In this document: positions 15,609 to 23,330 of the stretch, piece by piece
Layout of the letters: every line of letters starts with the position of its first letter
Numbering within the stretch: the first letter of the stretch is position 1
DNA from: JAWLDB01 sp041686915
GTDB lineage: Bacteria; Bacillota; UBA994; UBA5500
Assembly (NCBI GenBank): GCA_041686915.1
Contig: JAWLDB010000017.1
Location: forward strand, 1-26,740
Direction: 5' to 3'
DNA length: 26,740 nt
Made by a program: the position numbers and the translations under genes
Notes under the pieces: generated by a model
Told to the model about the DNA's origin: nothing
The model's input: only the letters and a program-made list of their open reading frames with translations
Database searches by the model: none

Positions 15609-15639
15609 CCCCCTTAATGGTAACCTATTATAGAGGGGG
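15609..15639 (+). other. Leader hairpin covering the carD ribosome binding site
   Basis: CCCCCTT (15609-15615) can pair with GAGGGGG (15633-15639), burying the GAGGGGG Shine-Dalgarno sequence in a stem with a 17-base loop. This could limit translation of carD. Confidence 0.45.
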
Positions 15640-15650
15640 TGTGGCGAGCG

Positions 15651-16130
15651 GTGTTCAATATTGGTGACAAAGTCGTTTACCCAATGCATGGCGCCGGCGT
15701 AATTGAGGCCATCGAAGAGAAGGAGATACTGGGCGAAAGGCAGAAGTACTACATCATGAAATTGCCGCTCGGTGAGATGAGAGTGATGATTCCTCTCAGC
15801 AACGCCGGAAGCATTGGCATCCGGGACGTTGTTCCCCAGGAAGAGATAGTCCAAGTCTTTGATATCCTCAAGCAGCACGAGACTGAAATGCCGAGCAACT
15901 GGAATCAGCGCTATCGTTCCAACTTGGAGAAAATACGCAGCGGAGATATCCTGTCAGTGGCTGAAGTTGTGCGCAATCTGGTTAAGCGAGACCAGGAAAA
16001 AGGTTTGTCTACCGGTGAGCGCAAGATGCTTGATACTGCTAGGCAGATCTTAATCAGTGAGCTGATACTGGTTCAGCAGATTGAGGAAGAAACGGCGACA
16101 CGTCTTATCGAGGAAGTGTTGGAGTGCTAG
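15651..16130 (+). CDS. carD: CarD family transcriptional regulator
   Basis: CarD-type proteins bind the RNA polymerase beta subunit through an N-terminal Tudor-like domain and stabilise open complexes, often at rRNA promoters. The 159-residue protein starts FNIGDKVVYPMHGAGVIEAIEEKEI (Tudor-like part, residues 2-60) with VMIPLSNAGSIGIRDVV, followed by an all-helical C-terminal domain (LEKIRSGDILSVAEVVRNLVKRD). The GTG at 15651 lies ten bases after GAGGGGGT; the in-frame GTG at 15639 falls inside the ribosome binding site and is rejected. It has its own promoter and terminator, so it is monocistronic. Confidence 0.9.
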   Translation: MFNIGDKVVYPMHGAGVIEAIEEKEILGERQKYYIMKLPLGEMRVMIPLSNAGSIGIRDVVPQEEIVQVFDILKQHETEMPSNWNQRYRSNLEKIRSGDILSVAEVVRNLVKRDQEKGLSTGERKMLDTARQILISELILVQQIEEETATRLIEEVLEC

Positions 16131-16132
16131 AT

Positions 16133-16157
16133 AGGGTCGTCTCTGACGACCCCTTTT
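16133..16157 (+). terminator. Terminator of carD
   Basis: GGGTCGTC (16134-16141) and GACGACCC (16145-16152), loop TCT, followed by CTTTT. Confidence 0.88.
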
Positions 16158-16167
16158 GTGATTATAC

Positions 16168-16201
16168 GCCCGTTTGACGCCTGGGGTTGGCGCAAACGGG
16201 C
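16168..16201 (+). other. Strong hairpin ahead of yacL
   Basis: GCCCGTTTG (16168-16176) pairs with CAAACGGGC (16193-16201) and, after one bulged A, CGCC with GGCG (loop TGGGGTT). The 13-pair stem has no T run after it on the plus strand. It may be a leader structure or a protein site for the PIN-TRAM gene. Confidence 0.5.
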
Positions 16202-16236
16202 ATGTTGAACGCTGGCGGGGTGAGGAGGTGAATTAA

Positions 16237-17298
16237 GTGTTAGTGCGTATAGCGCGCGTATTAATGGCCGTGCTCGGTATGATGTTGGGTTTTCAGATTG
16301 CAAGAGAAGTAGTGGTGCTGGTAGAGGCATATTTTACTTTCACTTGGACTGCACCCATGTCAATCGCTATGCAGATTCTGGGAGCATCATTTCTTGGTCT
16401 TATTTTTTATGTTATTTCTCCCGGTGTGATATACAGGATTGGCAAGTTCTCCAACTTGATTGAGAGTCAGGTGCAGCGCGTTCCCACTCATGATATTGTG
16501 CTTGGGACAGTCGGACTGATTGTAGGGTTAATCATAGCCAACCTAATTGGTTTTGCACTGCTCGGAATACCGTTTATCGGACCATATTTGCCGATAATAT
16601 CCAACATCGTCTTTGGTTATTTGGGGCTTGGTATAGCCCTCAAGAAACGTGAAGAGCTAAGTGCCATCCTGTCCTTCCCAAGCAGGACAAGCAAGGCAAA
16701 TCGTCGTGACGTTTACAAAATTCTGGATACTAGTGCCATTATCGACGGGCGTATAGCAGATGTGGCCAAGGCAGGGTTTCTCGAAGGCGTGTTGGTAGTC
16801 CCTGCTTTTGTATTGGAGGAATTGCGTCACATTGCCGATTCGGCTGATGTGCTACGGCGCAACAGAGGTCGTCGAGGCCTGGACATCCTAAACCAGATAC
16901 AGAAGCAACTCGGCATGAACGTGCAGATCTCTGAAAAAGACTTTGAAGATGTGCTGGAAGTAGATAGCAAGCTGATTAAACTAGCCCAGTCAATAAATGG
17001 CAAGATCTTGACTACAGACTATAACTTGAACAAGGTCTGTGAGCTGCACGGAGTGCCGGTTCTGAACATCAACGAGCTGGCCAATGCAGTTAAAGCTGTC
17101 GTTTTGCCAGGCGAGGAAATGACCATTCAGATCATGCGCGAAGGCAAAGAATCGAATCAGGGCGTGGCTTATCTAGATGATGGGACGATGATTGTGGTTG
17201 ACAACGGGCGTAAGCATATTGGCGAGCAACTGCCAGTAGTGGTGACAAGCGTACTGCAAACAGCAGCTGGCCGTATGATTTTCGCACGTCTGCGCTAA
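16237..17298 (+). CDS. yacL: Membrane-anchored PIN and TRAM domain protein (YacL type)
   Basis: The 353-residue protein has four predicted membrane segments (about 8-28, 43-65, 86-108 and 112-131), then a cytosolic PIN nuclease-like domain starting YKILDTSAIIDGRIADV with Asp164 and Asp170. Further acidic residues are in FVLEELRHIADS and in LTTDYNLNKV. A C-terminal TRAM RNA-binding domain follows (GEEMTIQIMREGKESNQGVAYLDDGTMIVV). This is the YacL family; a ribonuclease role is inferred from the fold. The GTG at 16237 follows GAGGAGGTGA. It sits between carD and ispD as in many Firmicutes. Confidence 0.9.
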   Translation: MLVRIARVLMAVLGMMLGFQIAREVVVLVEAYFTFTWTAPMSIAMQILGASFLGLIFYVISPGVIYRIGKFSNLIESQVQRVPTHDIVLGTVGLIVGLIIANLIGFALLGIPFIGPYLPIISNIVFGYLGLGIALKKREELSAILSFPSRTSKANRRDVYKILDTSAIIDGRIADVAKAGFLEGVLVVPAFVLEELRHIADSADVLRRNRGRRGLDILNQIQKQLGMNVQISEKDFEDVLEVDSKLIKLAQSINGKILTTDYNLNKVCELHGVPVLNINELANAVKAVVLPGEEMTIQIMREGKESNQGVAYLDDGTMIVVDNGRKHIGEQLPVVVTSVLQTAAGRMIFARLR

Positions 17299-17302
17299 CC
17301 CA

Positions 17303-17329
17303 AATCCCCGGCTAAGCCGGGGATTTTTT
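17303..17329 (+). terminator. Terminator between yacL and ispD
   Basis: AATCCCCGGC (17303-17312) and GCCGGGGATT (17316-17325), loop TAA, followed by T residues. No clear promoter lies between it and ispD, so partial read-through is likely. Confidence 0.9.
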
Positions 17330-17355
17330 ACACTACACAGTTTGAGGTGAGAGGT

Positions 17356-18045
17356 ATGTCCACTACTGCCATTGTCCTGGCAGCAGGTGAGAGCCGCCGC
17401 ATGCAGGGCATGGGTGACAAAGTTCTGCTCCCCCTGGCTGGCATCCCCATGGTCGCGCACAGCTTACTAACTATGGAGCATGAAGCGCGGATTGGGCGGA
17501 TTGTGTTGGTCACAGCAGAGCGCTTGTTAGCGGAGCTCACCAGTTTGGTTAAGGAGTATGGAATATCTAAAGTCGTTGCGATTGTCCCTGGGGGCGCCAC
17601 CCGGCAAGCATCTGTCTGGTCGGGAATATCTGCGCTACCATCCTCAACCACCCTGGCTGCTATCCATGATGCAGCCCGTCCATGCTTGGAGCAGTCCAAC
17701 CTACAGCAGGTGATTGCTGACGCTGGTCGGCATGGTGCATCCATCCTGGCCGTGCCTGTGAAAGATACCATTAAGCTAGTGCAGAACCAACGTGTGGCAG
17801 ATACCCCGGACCGCTCGCTGCTCTGGTCTGCGCAGACACCGCAGGTGTTCAGGCGAGAGTTACTCACTGCTGGACACCAGGCTGCTCAGAAAGACGGTGT
17901 GGATGCAACTGATGACGCTGCGCTTGTGGCCCGTTTGGGGCACACCGTATATGTAACCAGGGGTGACTATGCTAACATCAAAGTCACGACACCCGAGGAT
18001 ATGATTATTGCCGAAGCATACCTGGCACGAAGGAGGAGAAGCTGA
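17356..18045 (+). CDS. ispD: 2-C-methyl-D-erythritol 4-phosphate cytidylyltransferase
   Basis: Third step of the MEP isoprenoid pathway: MEP plus CTP gives CDP-ME. The 229-residue protein has the N-terminal nucleotide-binding signature TAIVLAAGESRRM and KVLLPLAGIPM, IHDAARP in the middle, and the C-terminal WSAQTPQVFRRELL and TDDAALV motifs of IspD. The ATG at 17356 follows GAGGTGA by five bases; the GTG at 17347 lies inside that site. Its TGA overlaps the ispF ATG (TGATG), so the two are translationally coupled. Confidence 0.96.
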   Translation: MSTTAIVLAAGESRRMQGMGDKVLLPLAGIPMVAHSLLTMEHEARIGRIVLVTAERLLAELTSLVKEYGISKVVAIVPGGATRQASVWSGISALPSSTTLAAIHDAARPCLEQSNLQQVIADAGRHGASILAVPVKDTIKLVQNQRVADTPDRSLLWSAQTPQVFRRELLTAGHQAAQKDGVDATDDAALVARLGHTVYVTRGDYANIKVTTPEDMIIAEAYLARRRRS

Positions 18046-18521
18046 TGGCGGTTGGCATTGGGTATGACGTTCACCGCTTTGCCGATGATAGGAAGCTCGT
18101 TCTGGGAGGGGTAGAGATAGGGTTTGCGCGCGGACTGTTAGGGCATTCTGACGCGGATGTCTTGACGCACGCAATCATGGACGCGTTGCTCGGGGCCGCT
18201 GGCTTACCCGATATTGGCCAGCACTTTCCAGACACGGATGCGCGACTCAAGGGCGTGTCCAGTCTGCTGTTGCTTGGGAAGGTGGCAGAGCTGATAGCAA
18301 CCAAGCAGCTGACAGTGCACAACATCGACGCTACCGTAATCATGGAACGCCCAAGGCTGGCGCCGCATATTCCGTCCATGAGGGAGCAGTTGGCGCGTAC
18401 GCTGTGCATTTCAGCAGAAAAGGTAAACATTAAGGCTACGACCAACGAGCGGCTGGGTTTTATAGGACGCGAAGAAGGAGTAGCTGTCATGGCGGTAGCG
18501 CAACTCGATCAGATTACATAG
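18045..18521 (+). CDS. ispF: 2-C-methyl-D-erythritol 2,4-cyclodiphosphate synthase
   Basis: Converts CDP-ME 2-phosphate to MEcPP and CMP in the MEP pathway. The 158-residue protein starts with the metal-binding GYDVHRF (Asp8, His10), has the LGHSDADVLTHAIMDALLGA signature with His34 and the zinc ligand His42, and ends with INIKATTNERLGFIGREEGVA-type residues (here VNIKATTNERLG). It is directly coupled to ispD; the intervening step (IspE) is not in this window. Confidence 0.97.
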   Translation: MAVGIGYDVHRFADDRKLVLGGVEIGFARGLLGHSDADVLTHAIMDALLGAAGLPDIGQHFPDTDARLKGVSSLLLLGKVAELIATKQLTVHNIDATVIMERPRLAPHIPSMREQLARTLCISAEKVNIKATTNERLGFIGREEGVAVMAVAQLDQIT

Positions 18522-18533
18522 GGAGATGAGGAC

Positions 18534-18950
18534 GTGCTAGACAGTCCGATGACGGTGCATGCCGCAAAGCAGCTAAACCCATTAATCCTTGCCTACGTAG
18601 GCGACGCTGCCTTTGAGCTGCATGTTCGAGCTTGGTTGATAACACAGGGGTGTGAACGTATTGACCAGCTACATAAGAGTGCAGTGGCGCGTGTGCAGGC
18701 TACGGCCCAGGCTAAGGCCGCCAGGCTCCTGGTGGACGAGCTGTTGCCGGAAGAAGCCGATATCTTCCGCCGCGGCAAGAACGCCAAACCCATCAGGCTG
18801 CCAAAGAGCGCGTCTTTGGCGGACTACCGTTTCAGTACAGGATTAGAAGCGGTGGTTGGGTACCTCAAGCTGACTGGTCAGGAAGAACGGCTGAACTGGT
18901 TAATGTTTCACATCCTGACAGCGGAAGAACCAGAAAATCATCCTGAATAG
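18534..18950 (+). CDS. mrnC: Mini-ribonuclease III
   Basis: An RNase III catalytic domain without a double-stranded RNA-binding domain; matures 23S rRNA in B. subtilis. The 138-residue protein shows NPLILAYVGDAAFELHVR with the RNase III acidic residues, HKSAVARVQATAQAK, RRGKNAKP, and the second catalytic patch YRFSTGLEAVVGYLKL. The GTG at 18534 follows GGGAGATGAGG; the ATG at 18549 is an alternative. It follows ispF by 12 bases; the gltX-cysE-cysS genes found between them in Bacillus are absent. Confidence 0.93.
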   Translation: MLDSPMTVHAAKQLNPLILAYVGDAAFELHVRAWLITQGCERIDQLHKSAVARVQATAQAKAARLLVDELLPEEADIFRRGKNAKPIRLPKSASLADYRFSTGLEAVVGYLKLTGQEERLNWLMFHILTAEEPENHPE

Positions 18951-18969
18951 AGATAGGGAGGAAGAGTTC

Positions 18970-19641
18970 GTGGACGTAACACTCATCAGTCATACGCCAG
19001 AACCGGAGAAGGCTGTGGCAGCTGCGGCCCGTTTATGCTACTCGCCAGACCAGATAGATGAACTGATGCAAGATATGACTATTGGCCGGGCAAGAGCGTT
19101 AATCAGCAAGCTGGCAGAGATGCGACATTTTTCACCGTTTGAGCATGCCAGTTTTACCTTTGGTGTCTCCGGCGTTAGCCGAAGTCTGTCGCATCAGCTG
19201 GTCAGGCACCGGATAGCCTCATTTTCGCAGCAATCGCAGCGGTATGTTGCCATGGGCAGCGTCCCGGTTGTTGTCCCTCCGTCAATTTCGGAGAACACAG
19301 AAGCGCTTGCATACTTCAAAGAGGCTCAGGCTAGCATAGAAAATGCCTATCTAGAGTTGCTCAAGCTGGTGCCAGCGGAGGATGCTCGCTATATTCTACC
19401 CAATGCCTCTAAGACCAACCTGGTTGTGACCATGAACGCGCGCAGCTTGCACAATTTCTTTATGTTGCGCTGCTGTAGGCGTGCCCAGTGGGAGATTCAG
19501 GAGTTGGCCTGGCGCATGCTCAGGTTGGCAAGACAGGTAGCACCCTCACTGTTCAGTGAGGCTGGTCCCAATTGCCTGACCGGTGTGGGCTGTCAAGAAG
19601 GCAAGATGAGCTGTGGAAACCCGCCAGTCGAATGTTCGTAA
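18970..19641 (+). CDS. thyX: FAD-dependent thymidylate synthase
   Basis: Makes dTMP from dUMP using methylene-tetrahydrofolate, FAD and NADPH. The 223-residue protein has the ThyX signature RHRxxSxxxxSQR (Arg79 to Arg91: RHRIASFSQQSQR), the upstream SPFEHASFTFGVSGVSRSLSHQ-type segment, and NARSLHNFFMLRCCRRAQWEIQ with the second substrate-binding region. The start is GTG at 18970 after GGGAGGAAGAG. No thyA is in the window. It lies in a close run of genes with mrnC and rlmB. Confidence 0.96.
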   Translation: MDVTLISHTPEPEKAVAAAARLCYSPDQIDELMQDMTIGRARALISKLAEMRHFSPFEHASFTFGVSGVSRSLSHQLVRHRIASFSQQSQRYVAMGSVPVVVPPSISENTEALAYFKEAQASIENAYLELLKLVPAEDARYILPNASKTNLVVTMNARSLHNFFMLRCCRRAQWEIQELAWRMLRLARQVAPSLFSEAGPNCLTGVGCQEGKMSCGNPPVECS

Positions 19642-19665
19642 AATTACCACGTGGAGGTGTTCAAC

Positions 19666-20397
19666 TTGGATCGTTTAGAAGGACGTAATCCGGTCTGGGA
19701 AGCGCTGCAGGCTGGCTCACCAATAAATCGAATTATCGTGCAGAAGGGCACGCATGGGGGGCCTTTGGGTCGTATTCTGGCCGCAGCCCGCGAACGGGGA
19801 ATCAATATCCAGTTCGTTGAGCGCTCTGTCCTGGACAAGCTGAGTGAAACCACCCGGCATCAGGGCGTCATCGCAGAGATGGCAGCCCAGGAGTACGCTG
19901 AGCTGGACGATATTATCGGTGCTGCCAAAGCAAAGGGCGAAGATCTGCTCATCGTTTTGTTGGATGGGGTAGAGGACCCGCATAACCTTGGCTCGATTAT
20001 CCGTACCGCCGAGGCAGCCGGCGCCCATGGCGTGGTTATCCCTCGGCACCGCGCTGCAGGGCTCACGCCGGTCGTTGCCAGAGCGTCTGCTGGTGCAATA
20101 GCTCATCTGCCGGTTGCGAGGGTGGCAAACCTGGTGCAGACTTGCAAGCAGCTAAAAGATTTGGGCGTATGGGTTGCGGGTGCAGATGCAGAAGCGTCCC
20201 AAACCGCCTACGAAGCAAACCTCAAGGGACCGCTTGCACTTGTGCTGGGTGGAGAAGGTAAGGGCATCGGTCGCTTGCTCAAAGAGAACTGCGACTTCTT
20301 GGTCAAGTTCCCGATGTACGGTAAGGTTGAGTCGCTCAACGTAAGCGTCTCGGCTGCCCTCATGTTGTATGAAGTAGTGCGACAACGCAGTAAATAA
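19666..20397 (+). CDS. rlmB: 23S rRNA (guanosine-2'-O)-methyltransferase, RlmB/TrmH family
   Basis: A SPOUT-fold methyltransferase. The 243-residue protein starts with the substrate-binding domain (LEGRNPVWEALQAG), followed by the knotted catalytic domain with motif 1 DGVEDPHNLGSIIRTAEAAG, motif 2 LALVLGGEGKGI and motif 3 IPMYG..ESLNVSVSAAL (here FPMYGKVESLNVSVSAALML). Family members modify G2251 of 23S rRNA or related sites; the target here is inferred. The TTG at 19666 is six bases after GGAGGTG; the GTG at 19651 would place that site inside the gene. Confidence 0.92.
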   Translation: MDRLEGRNPVWEALQAGSPINRIIVQKGTHGGPLGRILAAARERGINIQFVERSVLDKLSETTRHQGVIAEMAAQEYAELDDIIGAAKAKGEDLLIVLLDGVEDPHNLGSIIRTAEAAGAHGVVIPRHRAAGLTPVVARASAGAIAHLPVARVANLVQTCKQLKDLGVWVAGADAEASQTAYEANLKGPLALVLGGEGKGIGRLLKENCDFLVKFPMYGKVESLNVSVSAALMLYEVVRQRSK

Positions 20398-20421
20398 GTT
20401 TATGTCAACTCTCTATATCGC

Positions 20422-20450
20422 TTGCCCTATGCTAGGGGTTACATTATAAT
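20422..20450 (+). promoter_or_regulatory. Promoter of sigH
   Basis: TTGCCC (20422-20427), a 17-base spacer and a perfect TATAAT (20445-20450). The predicted start near 20457 leaves a leader of about 80 bases. Confidence 0.75.
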
Positions 20451-20538
20451 AGGACTAGTACTGCGGATATTTCGTCTGTTGTACTTTATCGGTAAACATA
20501 ATATCTAAATGGTTTTATGGTGCTTGGAGGCGATATAT

Positions 20539-21186
20539 GTGGACATCAATGCCCAACCTGAGCTTTTCCCTGATATCGACAGCATGAACGAAGAAGATAT
20601 TGTGGAAAGTGCCAAACAGGGCAGCACCTACGCACTAGAGTATTTAATCAACAAGTATAAGGCTTTTGTGCGGGCGAAGGCCAAATCCTATTTTCTGATT
20701 GGGGCCGACCGCGAAGACATCATTCAGGAAGGCATGATTGGCCTTTATAAAGCGATTCGTGATTTCAGAACGGACAAGCTTTCATCGTTTCGTGCTTTCG
20801 CTGAGCTTTGCATTACGCGCCAAATCATCACTGCAATCAAGACGGCTACTCGGCAAAAACACATTCCCCTTAACTCCTATGTATCGCTGAACAAACCGAT
20901 TTACGATGAGGAGTCTGACCGGACGCTGCTTGACGTTCTTTCCGGCACGAAAGTGACGGACCCTGAAGAGCTTATGATCAACCAGGAAGAGTTTCGTGAC
21001 ATTGAGCTTAGGATGGGTGAACTGCTCAGCGACCTTGAGTGGAAGGTGCTTATGTCGTATCTTGAAGGCAAATCCTATCAGGAGATAGCTGGCGACCTTG
21101 ACCGGCATGTAAAGTCAATCGACAATGCGCTGCAGCGAGTTAAGCGCAAGGTCGAACGTTACCTCGAAGAGCGCAACAACAATTAG
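20539..21186 (+). CDS. sigH: RNA polymerase sigma factor SigH (Spo0H type)
   Basis: Sigma factor for entry into sporulation and stationary phase in endospore formers. The 215-residue protein has region 2 (YALEYLINKYKAFVRAKAKSYF, ADREDIIQEGMIGLYKAIRDF, SSFRAFAELCITRQIITAIK) and region 4 helix-turn-helix (LSDLEWKVLMSYLEGKSYQEIAGDL, KSIDNALQRVKRKV). There is no long region 1, as expected for the family. The GTG at 20539 is eight bases after TTGGAGG; reading from the upstream ATG at 20509 would include the ribosome binding site. It lies between rlmB and a tRNA operon, the usual clostridial position ahead of tuf-rpmG-secE-nusG. Confidence 0.94.
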   Translation: MDINAQPELFPDIDSMNEEDIVESAKQGSTYALEYLINKYKAFVRAKAKSYFLIGADREDIIQEGMIGLYKAIRDFRTDKLSSFRAFAELCITRQIITAIKTATRQKHIPLNSYVSLNKPIYDEESDRTLLDVLSGTKVTDPEELMINQEEFRDIELRMGELLSDLEWKVLMSYLEGKSYQEIAGDLDRHVKSIDNALQRVKRKVERYLEERNNN

Positions 21187-21240
21187 CGACTTGTTGTAAT
21201 GCAATGACTGGATTGCCGGAAAATGGATGAACGTCTAACC

Positions 21241-21269
21241 TTGACTCGAGCTGCTTGGGGATGTATAAT
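21241..21269 (+). promoter_or_regulatory. Promoter of the tRNA-Tyr-Gly-fMet-Thr operon
   Basis: TTGACT (21241-21246), a 17-base spacer and TATAAT (21264-21269), near-consensus, 36 bases before the first tRNA. Confidence 0.88.
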
Positions 21270-21304
21270 AAATCTTGCGTTCGGTCGTGAGAACCACGTA
21301 AGAT

Positions 21305-21390
21305 GGAGAGGTTCCCGAGTTGGCCAAAGGGGGCAGACTGTAAATCTGCTGCGTCTCGCTTCACTGGTTCGAATCCAGTCCTCTCCACCA
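21305..21390 (+). tRNA. tRNA-Tyr(GTA)
   Basis: An 86-base class II tRNA with a long variable arm. Acceptor GGAGAGG (21305-21311) pairs with CCTCTCC (21380-21386), then A and encoded CCA. The anticodon loop CTGTAAA gives GTA, tyrosine. Confidence 0.95.
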
Positions 21391-21407
21391 CCTTAGCTAA
21401 TTCATGT

Positions 21408-21481
21408 GCGGGTGTAGCTCAATGGTAGAGCACCAGCCTTCCAAGCTGGCTACGTGGGTTCGATTCCCATCACCCGCTCCA
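21408..21481 (+). tRNA. tRNA-Gly(TCC)
   Basis: Acceptor GCGGGTG (21408-21414) pairs with CACCCGC (21471-21477), then T and encoded CCA. Anticodon stem CCAGC/GCTGG with loop CTTCCAA gives TCC, glycine. Confidence 0.95.
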
Positions 21482-21496
21482 CAAAATTGTATACGA

Positions 21497-21573
<77 letters not shown>

Positions 21574-21576
21574 ATC

Positions 21577-21652
21577 GCTGACGTAGCTCAGTCGGTAGAG
21601 CACATCCTTGGTAAGGATGAGGTCACCGGTTCAAATCCGGTCGTCAGCTCCA
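21577..21652 (+). tRNA. tRNA-Thr(GGT)
   Basis: Acceptor GCTGACG (21577-21583) pairs with CGTCAGC (21642-21648), then T and encoded CCA. Anticodon stem CATCC/GGATG with loop TTGGTAA gives GGT, threonine. It starts three bases after the initiator tRNA. Confidence 0.95.
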
Positions 21653-21663
21653 GAACATAGTAA

Positions 21664-21688
21664 CCCTGGCCTATTGGCCAGGGCTTTT
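21664..21688 (+). terminator. Terminator of the tRNA operon
   Basis: CCCTGGCC (21664-21671) and GGCCAGGG (21676-21683), TATT loop, followed by CTTTTGTTTT. Confidence 0.92.
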
Positions 21689-21705
21689 GTTTTCCGAATT
21701 ACTAT

Positions 21706-21734
21706 TTGACTTCGATTTTTTCGGTTGGTAAAAT
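21706..21734 (+). promoter_or_regulatory. Promoter of tuf
   Basis: TTGACT (21706-21711), a 17-base spacer and TAAAAT (21729-21734), about 45 bases before the ribosome binding region. Confidence 0.85.
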
Positions 21735-21784
21735 TAAGGGTAGCAGACAAGCACTGTCTGTCCAGGAGGAGGTAATAAGCTAAG

Positions 21785-22987
21785 ATGGCAAAAAAGAAAT
21801 TTGAACGCACAAAGCCGCACGTTAATGTGGGTACCATCGGTCATATCGACCATGGTAAGACCACTACTACCGCTGCCTTAACCACCATCATCTCCACCGC
21901 TGGTGGTGCTGAGAAGGTCGCTTACGACCAGATCGATAAGGCACCGGAAGAAAAGGCTCGTGGCATCACGATTAACACCGCTCACGTTGAGTATGAGACC
22001 GAAAACCGCCACTACGCTCACGTGGACTGCCCTGGTCATGCTGACTACATCAAGAACATGATCACTGGTGCAGCACAGATGGACGGCGCTATCCTGGTTG
22101 TATCCGCAGCTGACGGCCCAATGCCGCAGACTCGCGAGCACATCCTGCTTGCTCGTCAAGTTAACGTTCCGCACATCGTTGTCTTCCTGAACAAGGCTGA
22201 CATGGTTGACGATCCCGAACTGCTCGAGCTCGTCGAAATGGAAGTGCGCGAGCTGCTCTCCAGCTACGGCTATCCGGGAGACGACACCCCAATCGTTGCA
22301 GGTTCCTCACTGAAGGCACTTGAATGCGGTTGCGGTACCCGTGAATGCCAGTGGTGCGGCAAGCTTTGGGAGCTTATGGATGCAGTTGACTCCTACATCC
22401 CGACTCCTGAGCGCGAAACCGACAAGCCGTTCCTTATGCCTGTTGAGGACGTGTTCACCATTACCGGTCGCGGTACAGTTGCTACCGGCCGTGTTGAGCG
22501 TGGTATCGTCAAGGTAGGCGACGAAGTTGAAATCGTCGGCTTGAACGAAGACTCCCGCAAGACAATCGTAACCGGCGTTGAGATGTTCCGCAAACTGCTG
22601 GATCAAGCTCAAGCTGGTGACAACGTCGGTCTCTTGCTGCGTGGCGTAGACCGCAACTCTATCGAGCGTGGTCAGGTGTTGGCCAAGACCAACTCCATCA
22701 AGCCGCACACCAAGTTCAAGGCTGAGGTTTACGTTCTGAAGAAGGAAGAAGGCGGCCGTCATACCGCATTCTTCAGTGGCTACCGTCCACAGTTCTACTT
22801 CCGTACAACCGACGTTACTGGTAGCATCGGTCTGCCGGAAGGCGTTGAGATGGTTATGCCTGGCGACAACATCACCATGCAGATCGAGCTGATTATCCCG
22901 ATCGCTATGGAGAAGGGCGTTCGCTTCGCTATCCGTGAAGGCGGCCGCACCGTAGGCGCTGGCGTTGTAACTGAGATCATCGAGTAG
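21785..22987 (+). CDS. tuf: Translation elongation factor Tu
   Basis: Delivers aminoacyl-tRNA to the ribosome as a GTP complex. The 400-residue protein has the P loop GHIDHGKTTT, switch I RGITINTAHVEY, G3 DCPGHADY, G4 NKADMVDD and G5 GSSLKALE, then domains 2 and 3. Compared with B. subtilis EF-Tu it has an insert after G5 with Cys181, Cys183, Cys188 and Cys191 (CxCx4CxxC), a likely metal site. I recall similar inserts in some clostridia. The ATG follows AGGAGGAGG by about 12 bases, slightly long spacing. It is transcribed alone, separated from the tRNAs and from rpmG by terminators. Confidence 0.98.
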   Translation: MAKKKFERTKPHVNVGTIGHIDHGKTTTTAALTTIISTAGGAEKVAYDQIDKAPEEKARGITINTAHVEYETENRHYAHVDCPGHADYIKNMITGAAQMDGAILVVSAADGPMPQTREHILLARQVNVPHIVVFLNKADMVDDPELLELVEMEVRELLSSYGYPGDDTPIVAGSSLKALECGCGTRECQWCGKLWELMDAVDSYIPTPERETDKPFLMPVEDVFTITGRGTVATGRVERGIVKVGDEVEIVGLNEDSRKTIVTGVEMFRKLLDQAQAGDNVGLLLRGVDRNSIERGQVLAKTNSIKPHTKFKAEVYVLKKEEGGRHTAFFSGYRPQFYFRTTDVTGSIGLPEGVEMVMPGDNITMQIELIIPIAMEKGVRFAIREGGRTVGAGVVTEIIE

Positions 22988-22997
22988 ATGAAAATCA

Positions 22998-23022
22998 GGG
23001 CGCGGCTAAGGCCGCGCCCTTT
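22998..23022 (+). terminator. Terminator of tuf
   Basis: GGGCGCGGC (22998-23006) and GCCGCGCCC (23011-23019), loop TAAG, followed by TTTC. The T run is short but the stem is very stable. Confidence 0.88.
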
Positions 23023-23067
23023 CTGTAGGCTCTATCATAACTGCACGCCCGGCCGCGAGGCCAGGTA

Positions 23068-23096
23068 TTGACATAAGATACCCGCTGTGATACCTT
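23068..23096 (+). promoter_or_regulatory. Promoter of rpmG-secE-nusG
   Basis: TTGACA (23068-23073), a 17-base spacer and TACCTT (23091-23096), 54 bases before rpmG. Confidence 0.7.
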
Positions 23097-23149
23097 ATTT
23101 AAGTAACCTAAGAGCTAGGTATCCCAATAGGAAGAGAGGTGCATTGCAC

Positions 23150-23299
23150 ATGCGCGTAGGCCTTACACTCGCTTGCACGGAGTGCAAACAGCGCAACTAC
23201 CGTACCAGCAAAAACAAGAAGAAGACAACCGATCGCCTTGAGCTGAAGAAATATTGCAGGTTCTGCAAGTCTCATACTGCTCATCGTGAGACTCGATAA
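23150..23299 (+). CDS. rpmG: 50S ribosomal protein L33
   Basis: A 49-residue basic protein with two CxxC motifs (Cys9/Cys12 and Cys36/Cys39), the zinc-binding form of L33, with the core NYRTSKNKKKTTDRLELKKY. The ATG at 23150 follows GAGAGGTG by eight bases; the in-frame extension to 23087 would overlap the promoter. It is the first gene of the rpmG-secE-nusG run. Confidence 0.95.
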   Translation: MRVGLTLACTECKQRNYRTSKNKKKTTDRLELKKYCRFCKSHTAHRETR

Positions 23300-23330
23300 T
23301 GGACTTCATCTTGTCTAGGGGTGAATAGTA

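Noticed and set aside
15639..15650. GTG at 15639 as the carD start
   Set aside because: It lies within the Shine-Dalgarno sequence; the GTG at 15651 has correct spacing and matches the family N terminus.
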